The notes: generated by a model from the letters alone, not told the origin. A stretch of DNA of 43,859 nucleotides from Bradyrhizobium zhengyangense (GCF_022012435.1 NZ_JAKLUA010000028.1:1-43859), one strand, 5' to 3'. Counted from the stretch's first letter, positions 13,664 to 23,084 are shown. Translations and numbers: made by a program.

Positions 13664-14695
13664 TCAGGCGAGCATCTCCCTGACCATCGGCACCACCTTC
13701 CGCCCGTAAAGCTCGATGCCCTTCATCAGCTTTTCGTGCGGCAGCGGCCCCGCCGAATATTTCAGCTGAAACCGCGCAATGCCGAGCGCCTTGGCCGTCT
13801 TCGCGATCTTGCGCGCCACCGTTTCCGGTGAGCCCACATAGAGCGAGCCGTGCTCGGCCTCGCTGACGAACTCGTCGCGACCCATCGGCGGCCAGCCGCG
13901 CTCGCGGCCGATGCGGTCGCGCATCGCCTTGTAGTCGGGCCACAGCTCCTCGCGCGCCTGCTCATCCGTTTCGGCGACATAGCCGGGCGAATGGACGCCG
14001 ATCGACTGCGCCGGACGGCCGAACTCCTTGAAGGCACGGTGATAGAGATCGACGTAAGGCGCGAAGCGCTCTGGATCGCCGCCGATGATGGCGAGCATCA
14101 GGGGCAGATCGTAATGCGCGGCGCGCACCACCGATTTCGGACTGCCGCCGACGCCGATCCAGGTTTTGAGCTGGCCGTTCTCGACCGGCGGATAGACCAG
14201 CTGCTCCTTCAGCGGCGGGCGCAGCTTGCCTTGCCACGTCACCGGATTCTGCGCCAGCAATGCGGCGAACAGATCGAGTTTTTCCTCGAACAGCTCTTGG
14301 TATTTGCGCAGGTCGAAGCCAAACAGCGGGAAGGACTCCGTGAACGAGCCGCGGCCGAGGATGACCTCGGCGCGTCCATTGGAAAGTGCATCCAGCGTCG
14401 CAAAGCGCTGGAACACGCGGATCGGATCGTCCGAGCTCAGCACCGTTACCGCTGAGCCGAGATGAATGCGCTTGGTGCGCGAGGCGACCGCCGCGAGCAC
14501 GGTCTCCGGCGAGGAGATCGCAAAATCAGAACGGTGGTGTTCGCCGAGGCCGATGAAGTCGAGGCCGAGCTCGTCGGCCAGCACTGCCTCGTCGACGACG
14601 TTGCGGATCACCTGCGCATGCGGAAGCATGTTGCCGGTGGCGTCCTTGGTGACGTCGCCAAAGGTATCCATTCCGAATTCGAGCGGTGCGGTCAT
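13664..14695 (-). CDS. luciferase-like (LLM class) flavin-dependent oxidoreductase (343 aa)
   Basis: This is a bacterial-luciferase-fold TIM barrel using reduced FMN or F420-like flavin. Visible family segments are FGMDTFGD at the first strand, LGLDFIGLGEHHRSDFAISS, KRIHLGSAVTVLSSDDPIRV, GRAEVILGRGSF and WIGVGGSPKSVVRAAHYDLP. The length is normal. The substrate cannot be read from sequence; related proteins are monooxygenases or oxidoreductases of varied roles. It stands alone, 96 bases from the quinone oxidoreductase gene in the same direction, so the two may be co-transcribed. Confidence 0.9.
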   Translation of the reverse strand: MTAPLEFGMDTFGDVTKDATGNMLPHAQVIRNVVDEAVLADELGLDFIGLGEHHRSDFAISSPETVLAAVASRTKRIHLGSAVTVLSSDDPIRVFQRFATLDALSNGRAEVILGRGSFTESFPLFGFDLRKYQELFEEKLDLFAALLAQNPVTWQGKLRPPLKEQLVYPPVENGQLKTWIGVGGSPKSVVRAAHYDLPLMLAIIGGDPERFAPYVDLYHRAFKEFGRPAQSIGVHSPGYVAETDEQAREELWPDYKAMRDRIGRERGWPPMGRDEFVSEAEHGSLYVGSPETVARKIAKTAKALGIARFQLKYSAGPLPHEKLMKGIELYGRKVVPMVREMLA

Positions 14696-14791
14696 CGATC
14701 AGGTCTCTGTGGGGAGGATCGACCAGATTTAATTGATAGCCGCGACGTCACAAGGCTGCATTCCGGAAATGCTCGGTTTCCGTTTGTGCGT

Positions 14792-15772
14792 CTATTTCGA
14801 GATGCGCACGACCATCTTGCCGAGCGCCCCGCGTGTCTGCATCGTCCTGAACGCCTCGCGAAAGTCTTCCAGCGAGAAGACGCGGCCGACGACGGGCTTC
14901 AGCTTGCCGTCGGCGAGCCAGCCGGTCAGCTGCGCCATCAGGCGCTTCTGCACATCGGGCTCGCGTGTGGGGATCTGCGCGAGGTCGACACCCAGCAGGG
15001 CGCCGCCCTTCAGCAGCGGCAGATTGAACGGCAGCGCGGGGATCGCACCGCCGGCAAAGCCGACCACCAGGTGGCGCCCGCGCCAGGCGATCGAGCGAAA
15101 GGCCTGCACCGAGATGTCGCCGCCGACGGGGTCAAAGATCACGTCGGCGCCATGTCCTGACGTCAATTCTTTCAGCGTGTCGCGCCAGCCGGCCTGCGTG
15201 TAGTCGATGACAGCATCGGCACCGTGCGCCAGTGCGAATTCGCGCTTCTCCGGCGTCGACGCCGCTGCGATCACGCGAGCGCCGAGCAGCTTGCCGATCT
15301 GCACCGCCGCGATGCCGGTGCCGCCCGCTGCCCCCAGCACGAGTAGCTGCTCACCCGCGACGATTGTGGCGCGCGCACTCAGCGCATAGAGCGCCGTCAG
15401 ATAATTGGCGCGAAACGAGGCGGCGACCTCGGCGGCAACGCCGTCCGGCAGAGGATAGACCGCCGACGGGTCGACGACGATTTCCTCGGCAAGTGCGCCC
15501 GACCGCGTCATTCCCACCACGCGCATGCCGGGCTGAAAGCCGCCAGGCCTGCCCGGAGCCTCGGCCACGACCCCAGCGAATTCAGTCCCGGGAGTGAAGG
15601 GCAGTGGATCCTTGGTCTGATAGCGTCCCTCGATCTTCAAGCCGTCGACAAAGCCGATTCCGGCTGCTTCCACCCGAATGCGCAGCTGCCCGGGCTCCAT
15701 GATCGGGTACGGGATGTCCTTCAGCTCGATTTGATCGATGGGCGCGTATTGCTCGACGACGACAGCTTTCAT
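14792..15772 (-). CDS. NADPH:quinone oxidoreductase-type MDR family protein (326 aa)
   Basis: This medium-chain dehydrogenase lacks the structural zinc lobe, as in quinone oxidoreductases. It has the GroES-like N-terminal domain (LRIRVEAAGIGFVDGLKIEG, FTPGTEFAGVVAEAPG) and a Rossmann domain (LLVLGAAGGTGIAAVQIGKL), with GADAVIDYTQAGWRD and DVIFDPVGGDISVQ. It probably reduces quinones or alpha,beta-unsaturated carbonyls with NADPH. Start ATG 15772, normal length. It lies 56 bases beyond the helicase stop in the same direction. Confidence 0.92.
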   Translation of the reverse strand: MKAVVVEQYAPIDQIELKDIPYPIMEPGQLRIRVEAAGIGFVDGLKIEGRYQTKDPLPFTPGTEFAGVVAEAPGRPGGFQPGMRVVGMTRSGALAEEIVVDPSAVYPLPDGVAAEVAASFRANYLTALYALSARATIVAGEQLLVLGAAGGTGIAAVQIGKLLGARVIAAASTPEKREFALAHGADAVIDYTQAGWRDTLKELTSGHGADVIFDPVGGDISVQAFRSIAWRGRHLVVGFAGGAIPALPFNLPLLKGGALLGVDLAQIPTREPDVQKRLMAQLTGWLADGKLKPVVGRVFSLEDFREAFRTMQTRGALGKMVVRISK

Positions 15773-15828
15773 CTCGGACCTCAGTTGTTCCAGTCATCCT
15801 AGCAGATCCCGAGACCAGCCTCTTGCGT

Positions 15829-17886
15829 CTACCGCCACATCCCCCGCATCCGCGCCCCGATGTCAATCTTCGGCCCCTGTGATCCGGTGCGCGCGGCTCC
15901 CGCAGCGGCCTTCGGCCAGGCGGTACGCTCGAACAGATAGACGAGCTGCTCCGGGATGAAGCGGGTGCGCGAGGCGTAGACATGACGATCGCCCTTGGCG
16001 GCCTGGCCGTGCACGAAGAAGCGCTGCGGCACGACGAGATGCAGATCATCCTTGGCGCGGGTCATCGCGACATAGAGCAGGCGGCGCTCTTCTTCCAGCT
16101 CGGCGCTGGTGCCGGCGCCGAGATCGGAGGGCATGCAGCCGTCGACGACGTTGAGCACGTACACCGACTTCCATTCCTGGCCCTTCGCTGAGTGAATCGT
16201 GGAGAGGATCAGATAGTCCTCATCGCGGAGCGGAGGTCCGGATTTGTCGCTGGTCGCGTCAGGCGGATCGAGCGTGAGCTCGGTCAGGAATTTCTCGCGC
16301 GAGGAATAGCCGCTCGCGATCTGCTCGAGCTGCATCAGATCGGCGCGTCGTGTCTCGGAATCCTCGTGGATGCGATCGAGATGCGGTTCATACCAGAGCC
16401 GCACGCGCTCGAGATCCACAGGCCATTCCGAGTAGCGCAAATTCTCGACCGTGCGGACGAAGCTGGTCCAGTCATCGCCGGTGCGCGCCGGCACCGGGAG
16501 ATGGGCGAGCGCGTGCAGCGGGTCCATACTCTCCGCCATCTGGTCGAGCACGCGCTGCGCGGTGGCTGGGCCGATGCCCGGCAATAGATGCAGGATGCGA
16601 AAACCGGCGACGCGGTCGCGCGGATTTTCGGCGAAACGCAGCAAGGCCAGCACGTCCTTGACATGCGCGGCGTCGAGGAATTTCAGCCCGCCGAACTTCA
16701 CGAACGGAATGTTGCGGCGGGTCAGCTCGATTTCGAGCGGGCCGGAGTGCGAGGACGTCCGGAACAGTACCGCCTGGTGCTTGAGCAACGCACCTTGCTC
16801 GCGGTTCGCCAGCACCTGCTCGACGATATAGCGCGCCTGGTCGGCCTCGTCATGGACGGTGACGAGCTGCGGCTTTTGCGTGGAGGTGCGGTCGGTCCAG
16901 AGGTTCTTGGTGAAGCGCTCGCGCGCGAGGCCAATAACGCCGTTTGCCGCCGCCAGCACGGGTTGCGTCGAGCGGTAGTTGCGGTCGAGCGTGATCATTT
17001 CCGCGCGCGGCGAGAAGCTCTGCGGAAAGTCCAGGATGTTGCGCACGGTCGCAGCGCGGAAGGAGTAGATCGACTGCGCATCGTCCCCGACGACGGTGAG
17101 CCCGCGGCCGTCAGGCTTGAGCGCCAGAAGGATCGAGGATTGCAGGCGATTGGTGTCCTGATATTCGTCGACCAGCACATGATCGAAGCGGCCGCCGATC
17201 TCGTCGGTGATCAGCGCATCGCTCATCATCTGCGACCAATAGAGCAGGAGGTCGTCGTAATCGAGCACGTGCTGCGCCTGCTTGGCCTCGACGTAAGCGG
17301 CGAACAGCCCCTTCAATTCGGCCGCCCAGCCCGCGCACCAGGGATAATGCTGACCGAGCACTTTCTCGATCTCCATCTCGGCATTGACGCAGCGCGAGTA
17401 GATCGACAAGCATGTGCCCTTGGCCGGGAAGCGGCTCTCGGTCTTCGACAATCCACGCTCGTGCCGGACCAGGTTCATAAGGTCCGCGGAATCCTCGCGG
17501 TCGTGGATGGTGAAGGCGGGATCGACGCCGATGCGCTCGGCATATTCGCGCAAGAGCCGCGCGCCGATGCCGTGGAAGGTGCCGGCCCAGGTCAGCGCGT
17601 CGCGCATGATCGCGGCATTGTTCTCGCCCAGCACTTTTCGGGTGATGCGCTCGACGCGTCCGGCCATCTCGGCCGCGGCGCGGCGGGAGAACGTCATCAG
17701 TAGGATACGGCGGGGATCGGCGCCGGCGACGATCAGATGCGCGACACGATGGGCGAGCGTATTGGTCTTGCCGGAACCGGCGCCGGCAATGACGAGCAGG
17801 GGTGCGCCCACGGTCGCGCCATCGGCCACGCCATGCTCTACGGCGCGGCGCTGCTCCGCATTGAGCGTGTCCAGATATGACGTCAC
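15829..17886 (-). CDS. UvrD/Rep-family ATP-dependent DNA helicase (SF1A)
   Basis: The helicase translocates 3' to 5' on single-stranded DNA. Motifs are clear: Q motif LNAEQRRAVEHG, Walker A VIAGAGSGKTNTLAHR, motif Ib ILLMTFSRRAAAEM, Walker B HVLVDEYQDTNRLQ, motif III LTVVGDDAQSIYSFRAA, motif IV ITLDRNYRST, and motif V/VI ILSTIHSAKGQEWKSVYVLN with RRLLYVAMTRAKDDLHL. At about 685 aa it is near UvrD size. I prefer the GTG at 17886 (GGGGCG upstream); a TTG at 17937 would add 17 residues. It may be a UvrD paralog acting in repair rather than the housekeeping UvrD. Confidence 0.93.
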   Translation of the reverse strand: MTSYLDTLNAEQRRAVEHGVADGATVGAPLLVIAGAGSGKTNTLAHRVAHLIVAGADPRRILLMTFSRRAAAEMAGRVERITRKVLGENNAAIMRDALTWAGTFHGIGARLLREYAERIGVDPAFTIHDREDSADLMNLVRHERGLSKTESRFPAKGTCLSIYSRCVNAEMEIEKVLGQHYPWCAGWAAELKGLFAAYVEAKQAQHVLDYDDLLLYWSQMMSDALITDEIGGRFDHVLVDEYQDTNRLQSSILLALKPDGRGLTVVGDDAQSIYSFRAATVRNILDFPQSFSPRAEMITLDRNYRSTQPVLAAANGVIGLARERFTKNLWTDRTSTQKPQLVTVHDEADQARYIVEQVLANREQGALLKHQAVLFRTSSHSGPLEIELTRRNIPFVKFGGLKFLDAAHVKDVLALLRFAENPRDRVAGFRILHLLPGIGPATAQRVLDQMAESMDPLHALAHLPVPARTGDDWTSFVRTVENLRYSEWPVDLERVRLWYEPHLDRIHEDSETRRADLMQLEQIASGYSSREKFLTELTLDPPDATSDKSGPPLRDEDYLILSTIHSAKGQEWKSVYVLNVVDGCMPSDLGAGTSAELEEERRLLYVAMTRAKDDLHLVVPQRFFVHGQAAKGDRHVYASRTRFIPEQLVYLFERTAWPKAAAGAARTGSQGPKIDIGARMRGMWR

Positions 17887-18024
17887 GAATCGCCCCGATG
17901 AAGTGGTCAGAATCAACGATCCCCCGCCGAATCGCAATGCGGCTGGACGCCAGTCGCCTGAGGATTTAGGGGAGAGGGCAGCTCAAGTTCCAGTCCGGAC
18001 GGATTGCAGACGCGGATTGCAGAC

Positions 18025-18615
18025 ATGGCCGATCCCACGCCCGACCTTTTCGAGATGCGCCGGCTGGAATCGCTGAGCAACACCATCTTTGGTGTGGCGA
18101 TGACACTGCTCGCCAACGATCTGCCCAAGGCCGGCGAGTTCAAGGCCATGCCCACCTGGAGCGATCTCGCTCAGCTTTATTCCGGGCGCCTGACCGGATT
18201 GATCCTGAGCTTCATCATCGCGGGCGTGTTCTGGATCAGCCATCACCGCCGGCTCGCCCGCCAGCCGGAGGCGGGCCGCCATATTGTGCTGCTCAACCTT
18301 TTGTTCCTGCTGTCGATCGTGCTCTTGCCGGTGACCAACGGCCTTTACGGCAATTACGGCGCAAGCAGCGCCGTGGCCGTGCTGTTTGGCCTGCATCTCA
18401 CTGTCATCGCCGGCCTCAATGCCGCCCTGTGGTGGCTCGTGATGCACGGCTTCCGCCACCAGCTGATCGCAGCCCTGTTTCCGCTGGCCGTATTTTTGCC
18501 GGGAACCATCGTGGCTGCGTTTGCCCCGCAATACGCATCCTATTTCTGGTTCCTGGCTTTTGGCGGACTGCTGATCCGCCGCCGCCTGGATACGGCGGCG
18601 GCCGGCAAGACCTGA
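18025..18615 (+). CDS. TMEM175-like (DUF1211) integral membrane protein (196 aa)
   Basis: The first helix carries the family signature in the form RLESLSNTIFGVAMTLLAND (canonical RxxxFSDGVFAIAxTLL), then helices LTGLILSFIIAGVFWISHH, IVLLNLLFLLSIVLLPVTNG, AVAVLFGLHLTVIAGLNAAL and LIAALFPLAVFLPGTIVAAF. Bacterial TMEM175 proteins are potassium-permeable channels of about 200 aa with six helices, which fits. The SD of the FSD filter motif is replaced by SN, so ion selectivity may differ. Start at ATG 18025; a TTG at 18004 is less likely. Confidence 0.82.
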   Translation: MADPTPDLFEMRRLESLSNTIFGVAMTLLANDLPKAGEFKAMPTWSDLAQLYSGRLTGLILSFIIAGVFWISHHRRLARQPEAGRHIVLLNLLFLLSIVLLPVTNGLYGNYGASSAVAVLFGLHLTVIAGLNAALWWLVMHGFRHQLIAALFPLAVFLPGTIVAAFAPQYASYFWFLAFGGLLIRRRLDTAAAGKT

Positions 18616-18630
18616 CGGCGCGGCTGTCGG

Positions 18631-19017
18631 TCATCCCTTTGACGGTGTCGCACCGAACCCGTCGGCCGGCACGTAAAGCTTGACCGGCCGGATCTCGTAG
18701 ACCGCACTCGGGTTGACCTCACGCAGCTTCCGCGCCGCCGCGATCGCCTCTTCATCCGTGTCGTAGTTGACGAGGTGGAAGCCGAGAAGCTGCTCCTTGG
18801 TCTCGGCAAACGGGCCATCCAGCACCATGCCTGCGCCTGGGCCGCGCAAGGTCCGGGCCTTTTTGGTGTCATCCAGACGAGCGGCCGGCCCGAGATGTCC
18901 GCTGGCCCGCAAGGGTGCCTGAACCTCGATGACCTTGGCGACGACCGCGGCGTCCTGCTGCGGCGTCCATGCCGAAAGCTCGTCTTCCACGTGGTAGGCC
19001 AGGATCGCGTAAAGCAT
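18631..19017 (-). CDS. YciI/YCII-related (DGPF domain) protein (128 aa)
   Basis: The protein has the ferredoxin-like YCII fold: MLYAILAYHVEDELSAW at the N-terminus and the hallmark LDGPFAETKEQLLGFHLVNY. The C-terminal part EEAIAAARKLREVNPSAVYE leads to IRPVKLYV. GAGGTGA sits just before ATG 19017, which decides the start against a much longer in-frame ORF from 19242. Related proteins often sit next to ECF sigma factors; none is here. Biochemical role unknown. Confidence 0.9.
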   Translation of the reverse strand: MLYAILAYHVEDELSAWTPQQDAAVVAKVIEVQAPLRASGHLGPAARLDDTKKARTLRGPGAGMVLDGPFAETKEQLLGFHLVNYDTDEEAIAAARKLREVNPSAVYEIRPVKLYVPADGFGATPSKG

Positions 19018-19222
19018 TCTCACCTCGCTTGTTTTTTTGGCGCGCAACCGGAAGGATGTATCACCGCCGCCGATGCCGGCAATGGCCGGTGCGCAAAATA
19101 TTGCGTCACGGCGATGCTGACGAAACCATTCTGAAACCCGATTGCGGCCCGGCACCGTGAACGCCGGCCAAACGCGGGGCGACTGATGGCCACCAAGAGC
19201 AATCAAGGACTCGGAGGCGGCC

Positions 19223-19402
19223 ATGTCGACCATCAAGATCATCTGCGACGCGCGGCGGGCGGGGAAGTCGGAGCCGGCTGATCTGCATGACCAGGCAGGC
19301 CATCACCGCTACTACGGCAGCTCGGTCGAGAACGGCGGCGAACGCATTGTCGAGAGCCGCCGCGGCAAGCGCGCGTCCGTGCTCGCCATCTTCGGATTTT
19401 GA
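19223..19402 (+). CDS. small hypothetical protein (59 aa)
   Basis: ATG 19223 is preceded by GGAGG at a 6-base distance. The product begins MSTIKIICDARRAGKSEPAD and has a His/Tyr middle (HDQAGHHRYYGSS) and a basic C-terminus (RRGKRASVLAIFGF). No domain or membrane helix is evident. The strong ribosome binding site is the main support. It is convergent with the binding-protein gene that ends 22 bases further on. Confidence 0.55.
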   Translation: MSTIKIICDARRAGKSEPADLHDQAGHHRYYGSSVENGGERIVESRRGKRASVLAIFGF

Positions 19403-19424
19403 ATCGCGCTTTCAGCCGGCATCG

Positions 19425-20138
19425 TCAGGGCGTGTTCAGCACCTGCTTGACGAGCGCCTCACGCAGCGTCGCCAGCTCGCCGCTCGCCTCCATCTGCGCA
19501 ATCACCTGTCCAACCTTCGGCACCAGGTCGCGGTGGCTTTCGTGCAGATAATGGAAGATGCGGATACGCTCCAGCGGCGGCGAGAGCGGATAGATTCTCG
19601 CTTGCAGATTGAGCTTGCGGACCGCGACCAGCCCGCTGAAGAGGTCGGTGACCATCACGTCGAAACGATCCGCATCCAGCATCGTGATCATGTTCTCGAT
19701 GCCGGTGGTTGCCGTGACGCGGTCCATGCCGCGCGTGCCGGCTTCCGACGAGCCGACGCCGCGGACGATGCCGATGCGGTAGTCCCGGATCGAATTCCAA
19801 CCGTCCACGACGAAATGGAGTTTGGTGGTGAACACGGCCGGCTCGATGTAGTTGATCGAGGGCGTCACCTGCAGCAGCGTCGGGTAATCGCGCGACAGCG
19901 TTCCGATGCGCTGGATTTCGCCGTCGACCTCGCCGGCGCTAGACAGCGCGAGCGCCCGCTTGCCGGGGACGTCTACGAATTCGAGCTTGATGTTCAGCTT
20001 GGCGTAGACGGTGCGCAGCATTTCGCCGCCGACATATTGATCCGGGATGTCGGCGATCCGGGCCAGCCGGATCACCGACTGCGCCTGGGATGCGCCGGCT
20101 GCAAACAGCGACAGGCAGACGACGATGATCCGCCACAT
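19425..20138 (-). CDS. periplasmic substrate-binding protein, SBP_bac_3-like (237 aa)
   Basis: The signal peptide (IIVVCLSLFAAGASQAQ) starts at ATG 20138, which is supported by GAGAGGCGC just upstream. The mature protein follows the type II binding-protein pattern: MLRTVYAKLNIKLEFVDVPG, RALALSSAGEVDGEIQRIG, then IRDYRIGIVRGVGSSEAG and ADRFDVMVTDLFSGLVAVRK. No transporter genes are adjacent; a divergent hybrid histidine kinase gene lies 334 bases away. It may therefore serve as an orphan ligand sensor rather than a transport component. Confidence 0.8.
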   Translation of the reverse strand: MWRIIVVCLSLFAAGASQAQSVIRLARIADIPDQYVGGEMLRTVYAKLNIKLEFVDVPGKRALALSSAGEVDGEIQRIGTLSRDYPTLLQVTPSINYIEPAVFTTKLHFVVDGWNSIRDYRIGIVRGVGSSEAGTRGMDRVTATTGIENMITMLDADRFDVMVTDLFSGLVAVRKLNLQARIYPLSPPLERIRIFHYLHESHRDLVPKVGQVIAQMEASGELATLREALVKQVLNTP

Positions 20139-20472
20139 TAGCGCCTCTCGGCCGTTCCTTGCTACCATTGAGTTCTGATACGAGCGCGATCTACCGGAGA
20201 TGGCGGCGGCGCGGAGCCACAACGCTCACCGCTCGCCCGCCATGCGCGCGAATCCCTGATATCACCAATGTCATTCTAGCACGCGAAGTGGTAGTTTGCG
20301 CGAATATCCTGCTGCTGGGCGCGAGATATGACCCCGCCGACCTCAGATCGCCCAAGGGCCGACAGGATTGCTGCGCGCACCGCGTGCTGAGGAAGATTCA
20401 AAATCGTCGAATCGCGTGCGGCTGCGACCAGCAGGCCGAAGAGGAGTGTCGCCATTTTTCGGGGCGGGGTTC
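20139..20472. other. divergent intergenic region between the binding protein and the histidine kinase
   Basis: No convincing gene was found in these 334 bases; ORFs here are in poor codon context. It presumably holds the promoters of both flanking genes. An in-frame TTG extension of the kinase from 20368 is judged non-coding. Confidence 0.5.
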
Positions 20473-22878
20473 ATGGGCAACGCAGGTAAAGAGAGTCCCG
20501 ATCGCAGCCGCGCTGTTGCGCCAGCGGCGGCGAAGCAGGATTTGAGTGGCATCGGAGCTGCGTTCACGTCCCCGATGCTCGCGAGCCTGTCGTCGCGGGC
20601 ATTCAACTGGTCGCGCAGCGGTATCGGGCCACGCCTGCTTGCGGCCGTGCTGCTGTTCTCATCGATCGTGACGCTGACCCTGACTGCGCTCCAGCTCTAT
20701 CTGGACTACGATCGCGAAGTCGGCATGATCGAGACAAGGCTCGGGGAGGTCGGCCGCAGCACTACGGGCAGCCTCGGCGAGAGTCTGTGGAGTCTCGATC
20801 AGAACCAGCTCAAGCTTCAGCTCGAAGGAATCCTGCGGCTACCTGGTCTGCGCGCCGCCGAGGTCCGCGAGATCGCCGATCGGCCCAACCCTATCAGTGT
20901 CGCCGTCGGCGAACGAGGTCGCCGCTCGGTCGTCACGCGCGACTATCCCCTGATTTACACGGTTCAAGGGACCGCACGCCGAATCGGCGTGCTCCATGTC
21001 GAGGCGACGCTCAGCGACGTCTATCAGCAATTGCTGAACCGGGCCCTCGTCATCCTGGCAAGTCAGGCCGCAAAGACGTTCCTCGTCTCGCTGTTCATCA
21101 TCTATATGTTCCACGTTCTGGTGACGCGACACCTGGTCGCCATCGCCGAGTTCGTCAGCAAATACAGTCTGGCGCGGCCGCCTCCTCCATTGCATCTGGA
21201 ACGCCGGCCCCCTTCCGATCCCGACGAGCTGGACAAGGTAATCGACGCGTTCAACGGCATGTGCACCAACCTCGAGCGTGCCTATGGCGAGCTGCGCGAG
21301 GCCAATGCGAATCTCGATCGTGATCTGAACATCCGCCGGCGCGCCGAAGAGGATGCGCGCGCGAGCGAGCAGCGCTTTCGCGACTATGCCGAGACCGCCT
21401 CCGACTGGTTCTGGGAAACCGGACCGGATCACGTCTTCACCTACATCTCCGAGCGGGCCGATGCCTTCGGAATGGACCGCCAGGCCCTGATCGGCAAGCG
21501 ACGTCCGGATGCCGCCTTCGACCAGAACGCCGAAGTGGAGAAGTGGCACGACCACATGGCGACGCTGGACCGCCACGAGCCGTTCCGGAAGTTCGAGTAT
21601 CGCGGCCGCGACGGGGCCGGGCGTCTGCATTGTTTCAGCGTCAACGGCCAGCCGGTGTTTGGCGACGGCGGACATTTCATGGGCTATCGCGGCTCCTCCA
21701 CCGATCTCACCGCGCAGCACGAGACCGAGGAGCGGCTTCGCCAATCCCAGAAGATGGATGCGATCGGCCAGCTCACCGGCGGCGTCGCGCACGACTTCAA
21801 CAACGTGCTGACCGTCATCACAGGCACCATCGAGATCATCCAGGAGGGGCTCGCGGACAAGCCCGAGCTCGCCGCGATCGCCCAGCTGATCGACGACGCG
21901 GCCTCGCGCGGCGCCGAGATCACCTCGCAACTCCTGACCTTCGCGCGGCGCCAGCCGCTGGAGCCGCGCGAGATCGATGTCAACGCTCTCGTCGCCGAGA
22001 CGGCGAAGCTGTTGCGGCCGATCCTCGGCGAGCATGTCGAGATCGTGACCCGGCTCGCTGACGATGCGTGGCCAGCCATGGCCGATCCGTCGCAGCTTTC
22101 GTCGGCGATCGTCAATCTCGCGGTCAACGCACGCGATGCGATGCCGGGCGGCGGCAGACTGACGCTCGAGACCGTAAACCGGGAATTCAACGGCACCGAC
22201 AATGGTGAAGGCGAAGCGGGCTCTTACGTCATGATCGCGGTGGCCGACACCGGTCACGGCATTCCTGCCGAGATTCGCGACCGCGTGTTCGAGCCGTTCT
22301 TCACCACCAAGGGGGTCGGTCGCGGTACCGGACTTGGATTGAGCATGGTCTACGGCTTCGCCAAGCAGACCGGTGGCACCGTCGCGATCGAGAGCGAGGA
22401 GGGGCGCGGCACGGTGATGCGGCTGTTCCTGCCGCGATCGGCGGGCGAGGCGACGGCGCGGACGGAGCCGGCTCCGACGCCGGCGCTGACGCGTGGACAC
22501 GAGACCATCCTCGTGGTCGAGGATGATCCGCTGGTGCAAGGCTACGTCATCGCCCAGCTCGGCAGCCTCGGCTATCGCACGCTGACGGCCAGCGAGGGCG
22601 CAACCGCGCTGGCGTTAGTCGACCGGGGAGCGAGCTTCGATCTTCTGTTTACAGACATCATCATGCCCGGCGGCATGAACGGGCGGGAATTGGCAGAGTC
22701 CGTCCGGCTCCGCCGGCCGGACGTGCGGGTGCTCTACACCTCCGGCTATACCGACAACGCCATCGTTCACGAAGGGCAGCTCGATCCCGACGTGGCGCTG
22801 CTCCGCAAGCCATACCGGAAGGCTGACCTGTCGCGAAAGATCCGAGAGGTGCTCGGGGGGCGGGGGCGCTCTGAGTGA
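20473..22878 (+). CDS. hybrid sensor histidine kinase (TM-HAMP-PAS-HisKA-HATPase-REC), 801 aa
   Basis: Two membrane helices (about residues 50-75, GIGPRLLAAVLLFSSIVTL; about 200-225, TFLVSLFIIYMFHVLV) enclose a periplasmic domain of about 125 residues. A HAMP-like linker follows, then a PAS domain (about 300-425, FRDYAETASDWFWETG). The HisKA box is AIGQLTGGVAHDFNNVLTVI with the phospho-His. The ATPase N-box is IVNLAVNARDAMPGGG, G1 is VADTGHGIP and G2 is GRGTGLGLSMVYGF. The receiver domain starts ILVVEDDPLVQGY with phospho-acceptor Asp in LFTDIIMPGG. I chose ATG 20473 over an upstream TTG. Partner regulator unknown; the signal may involve the divergent periplasmic binding protein. Confidence 0.92.
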   Translation: MGNAGKESPDRSRAVAPAAAKQDLSGIGAAFTSPMLASLSSRAFNWSRSGIGPRLLAAVLLFSSIVTLTLTALQLYLDYDREVGMIETRLGEVGRSTTGSLGESLWSLDQNQLKLQLEGILRLPGLRAAEVREIADRPNPISVAVGERGRRSVVTRDYPLIYTVQGTARRIGVLHVEATLSDVYQQLLNRALVILASQAAKTFLVSLFIIYMFHVLVTRHLVAIAEFVSKYSLARPPPPLHLERRPPSDPDELDKVIDAFNGMCTNLERAYGELREANANLDRDLNIRRRAEEDARASEQRFRDYAETASDWFWETGPDHVFTYISERADAFGMDRQALIGKRRPDAAFDQNAEVEKWHDHMATLDRHEPFRKFEYRGRDGAGRLHCFSVNGQPVFGDGGHFMGYRGSSTDLTAQHETEERLRQSQKMDAIGQLTGGVAHDFNNVLTVITGTIEIIQEGLADKPELAAIAQLIDDAASRGAEITSQLLTFARRQPLEPREIDVNALVAETAKLLRPILGEHVEIVTRLADDAWPAMADPSQLSSAIVNLAVNARDAMPGGGRLTLETVNREFNGTDNGEGEAGSYVMIAVADTGHGIPAEIRDRVFEPFFTTKGVGRGTGLGLSMVYGFAKQTGGTVAIESEEGRGTVMRLFLPRSAGEATARTEPAPTPALTRGHETILVVEDDPLVQGYVIAQLGSLGYRTLTASEGATALALVDRGASFDLLFTDIIMPGGMNGRELAESVRLRRPDVRVLYTSGYTDNAIVHEGQLDPDVALLRKPYRKADLSRKIREVLGGRGRSE

Positions 22879-22909
22879 GGGGCGCGATATCAGCGAAAAT
22901 GGCCTGACC

Positions 22910-22944
22910 AAAGAAAAGGCGCGGCGGGGAGACCCCGTCGCGCC
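22910..22944 (-). terminator. intrinsic terminator of the minus-strand small transcript
   Basis: On the minus strand GGCGCG-A-C-GGGG pairs with CCCC-G-C-CGCGCC around TCT, a stem of about 12-13 bp with one wobble, followed by TTTTCTTT (complement of 22910-22917). The T-run is on the minus-strand side, so it ends the small unit at 23005-23113. Confidence 0.8.
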
Positions 22945-23004
22945 CGATTTCTTGCTCGCTGGTCCAGGGCTGAGAGCGCCCCGATGCCAAGCCCAATCCA
23001 AGGC

Positions 23005-23049
23005 TTAGCGGGCGATCCCAGCGAGGTGACAGCGCTTGGTAAAAGACAC
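23005..23049 (-). CDS. 14-aa small ORF with perfect Shine-Dalgarno
   Basis: The minus strand has AAAGGAGGTGATCCA, a full match to the 16S rRNA 3' end, seven bases before GTG at 23049. The 14-codon ORF reads MSFTKRCHLAGIAR and stops with TAA. A near-consensus promoter lies about 40 bases upstream and a strong terminator about 60 bases downstream, giving a complete transcript of about 170 nt. The peptide could be a leader or a stand-alone microprotein; the RNA could also act as an sRNA. No similar peptide is known to me. Confidence 0.6.
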   Translation of the reverse strand: MSFTKRCHLAGIAR

Positions 23050-23084
23050 TGGATCACCTCCTTTCGTTGATTGCGGGAGACCTC

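Noticed and set aside
20839..22539. 566-aa minus-strand ORF opposite the histidine kinase
   Set aside because: It is antisense to clear kinase domains; its composition is the Arg/Ala/Asp mix expected of high-GC shadow frames.
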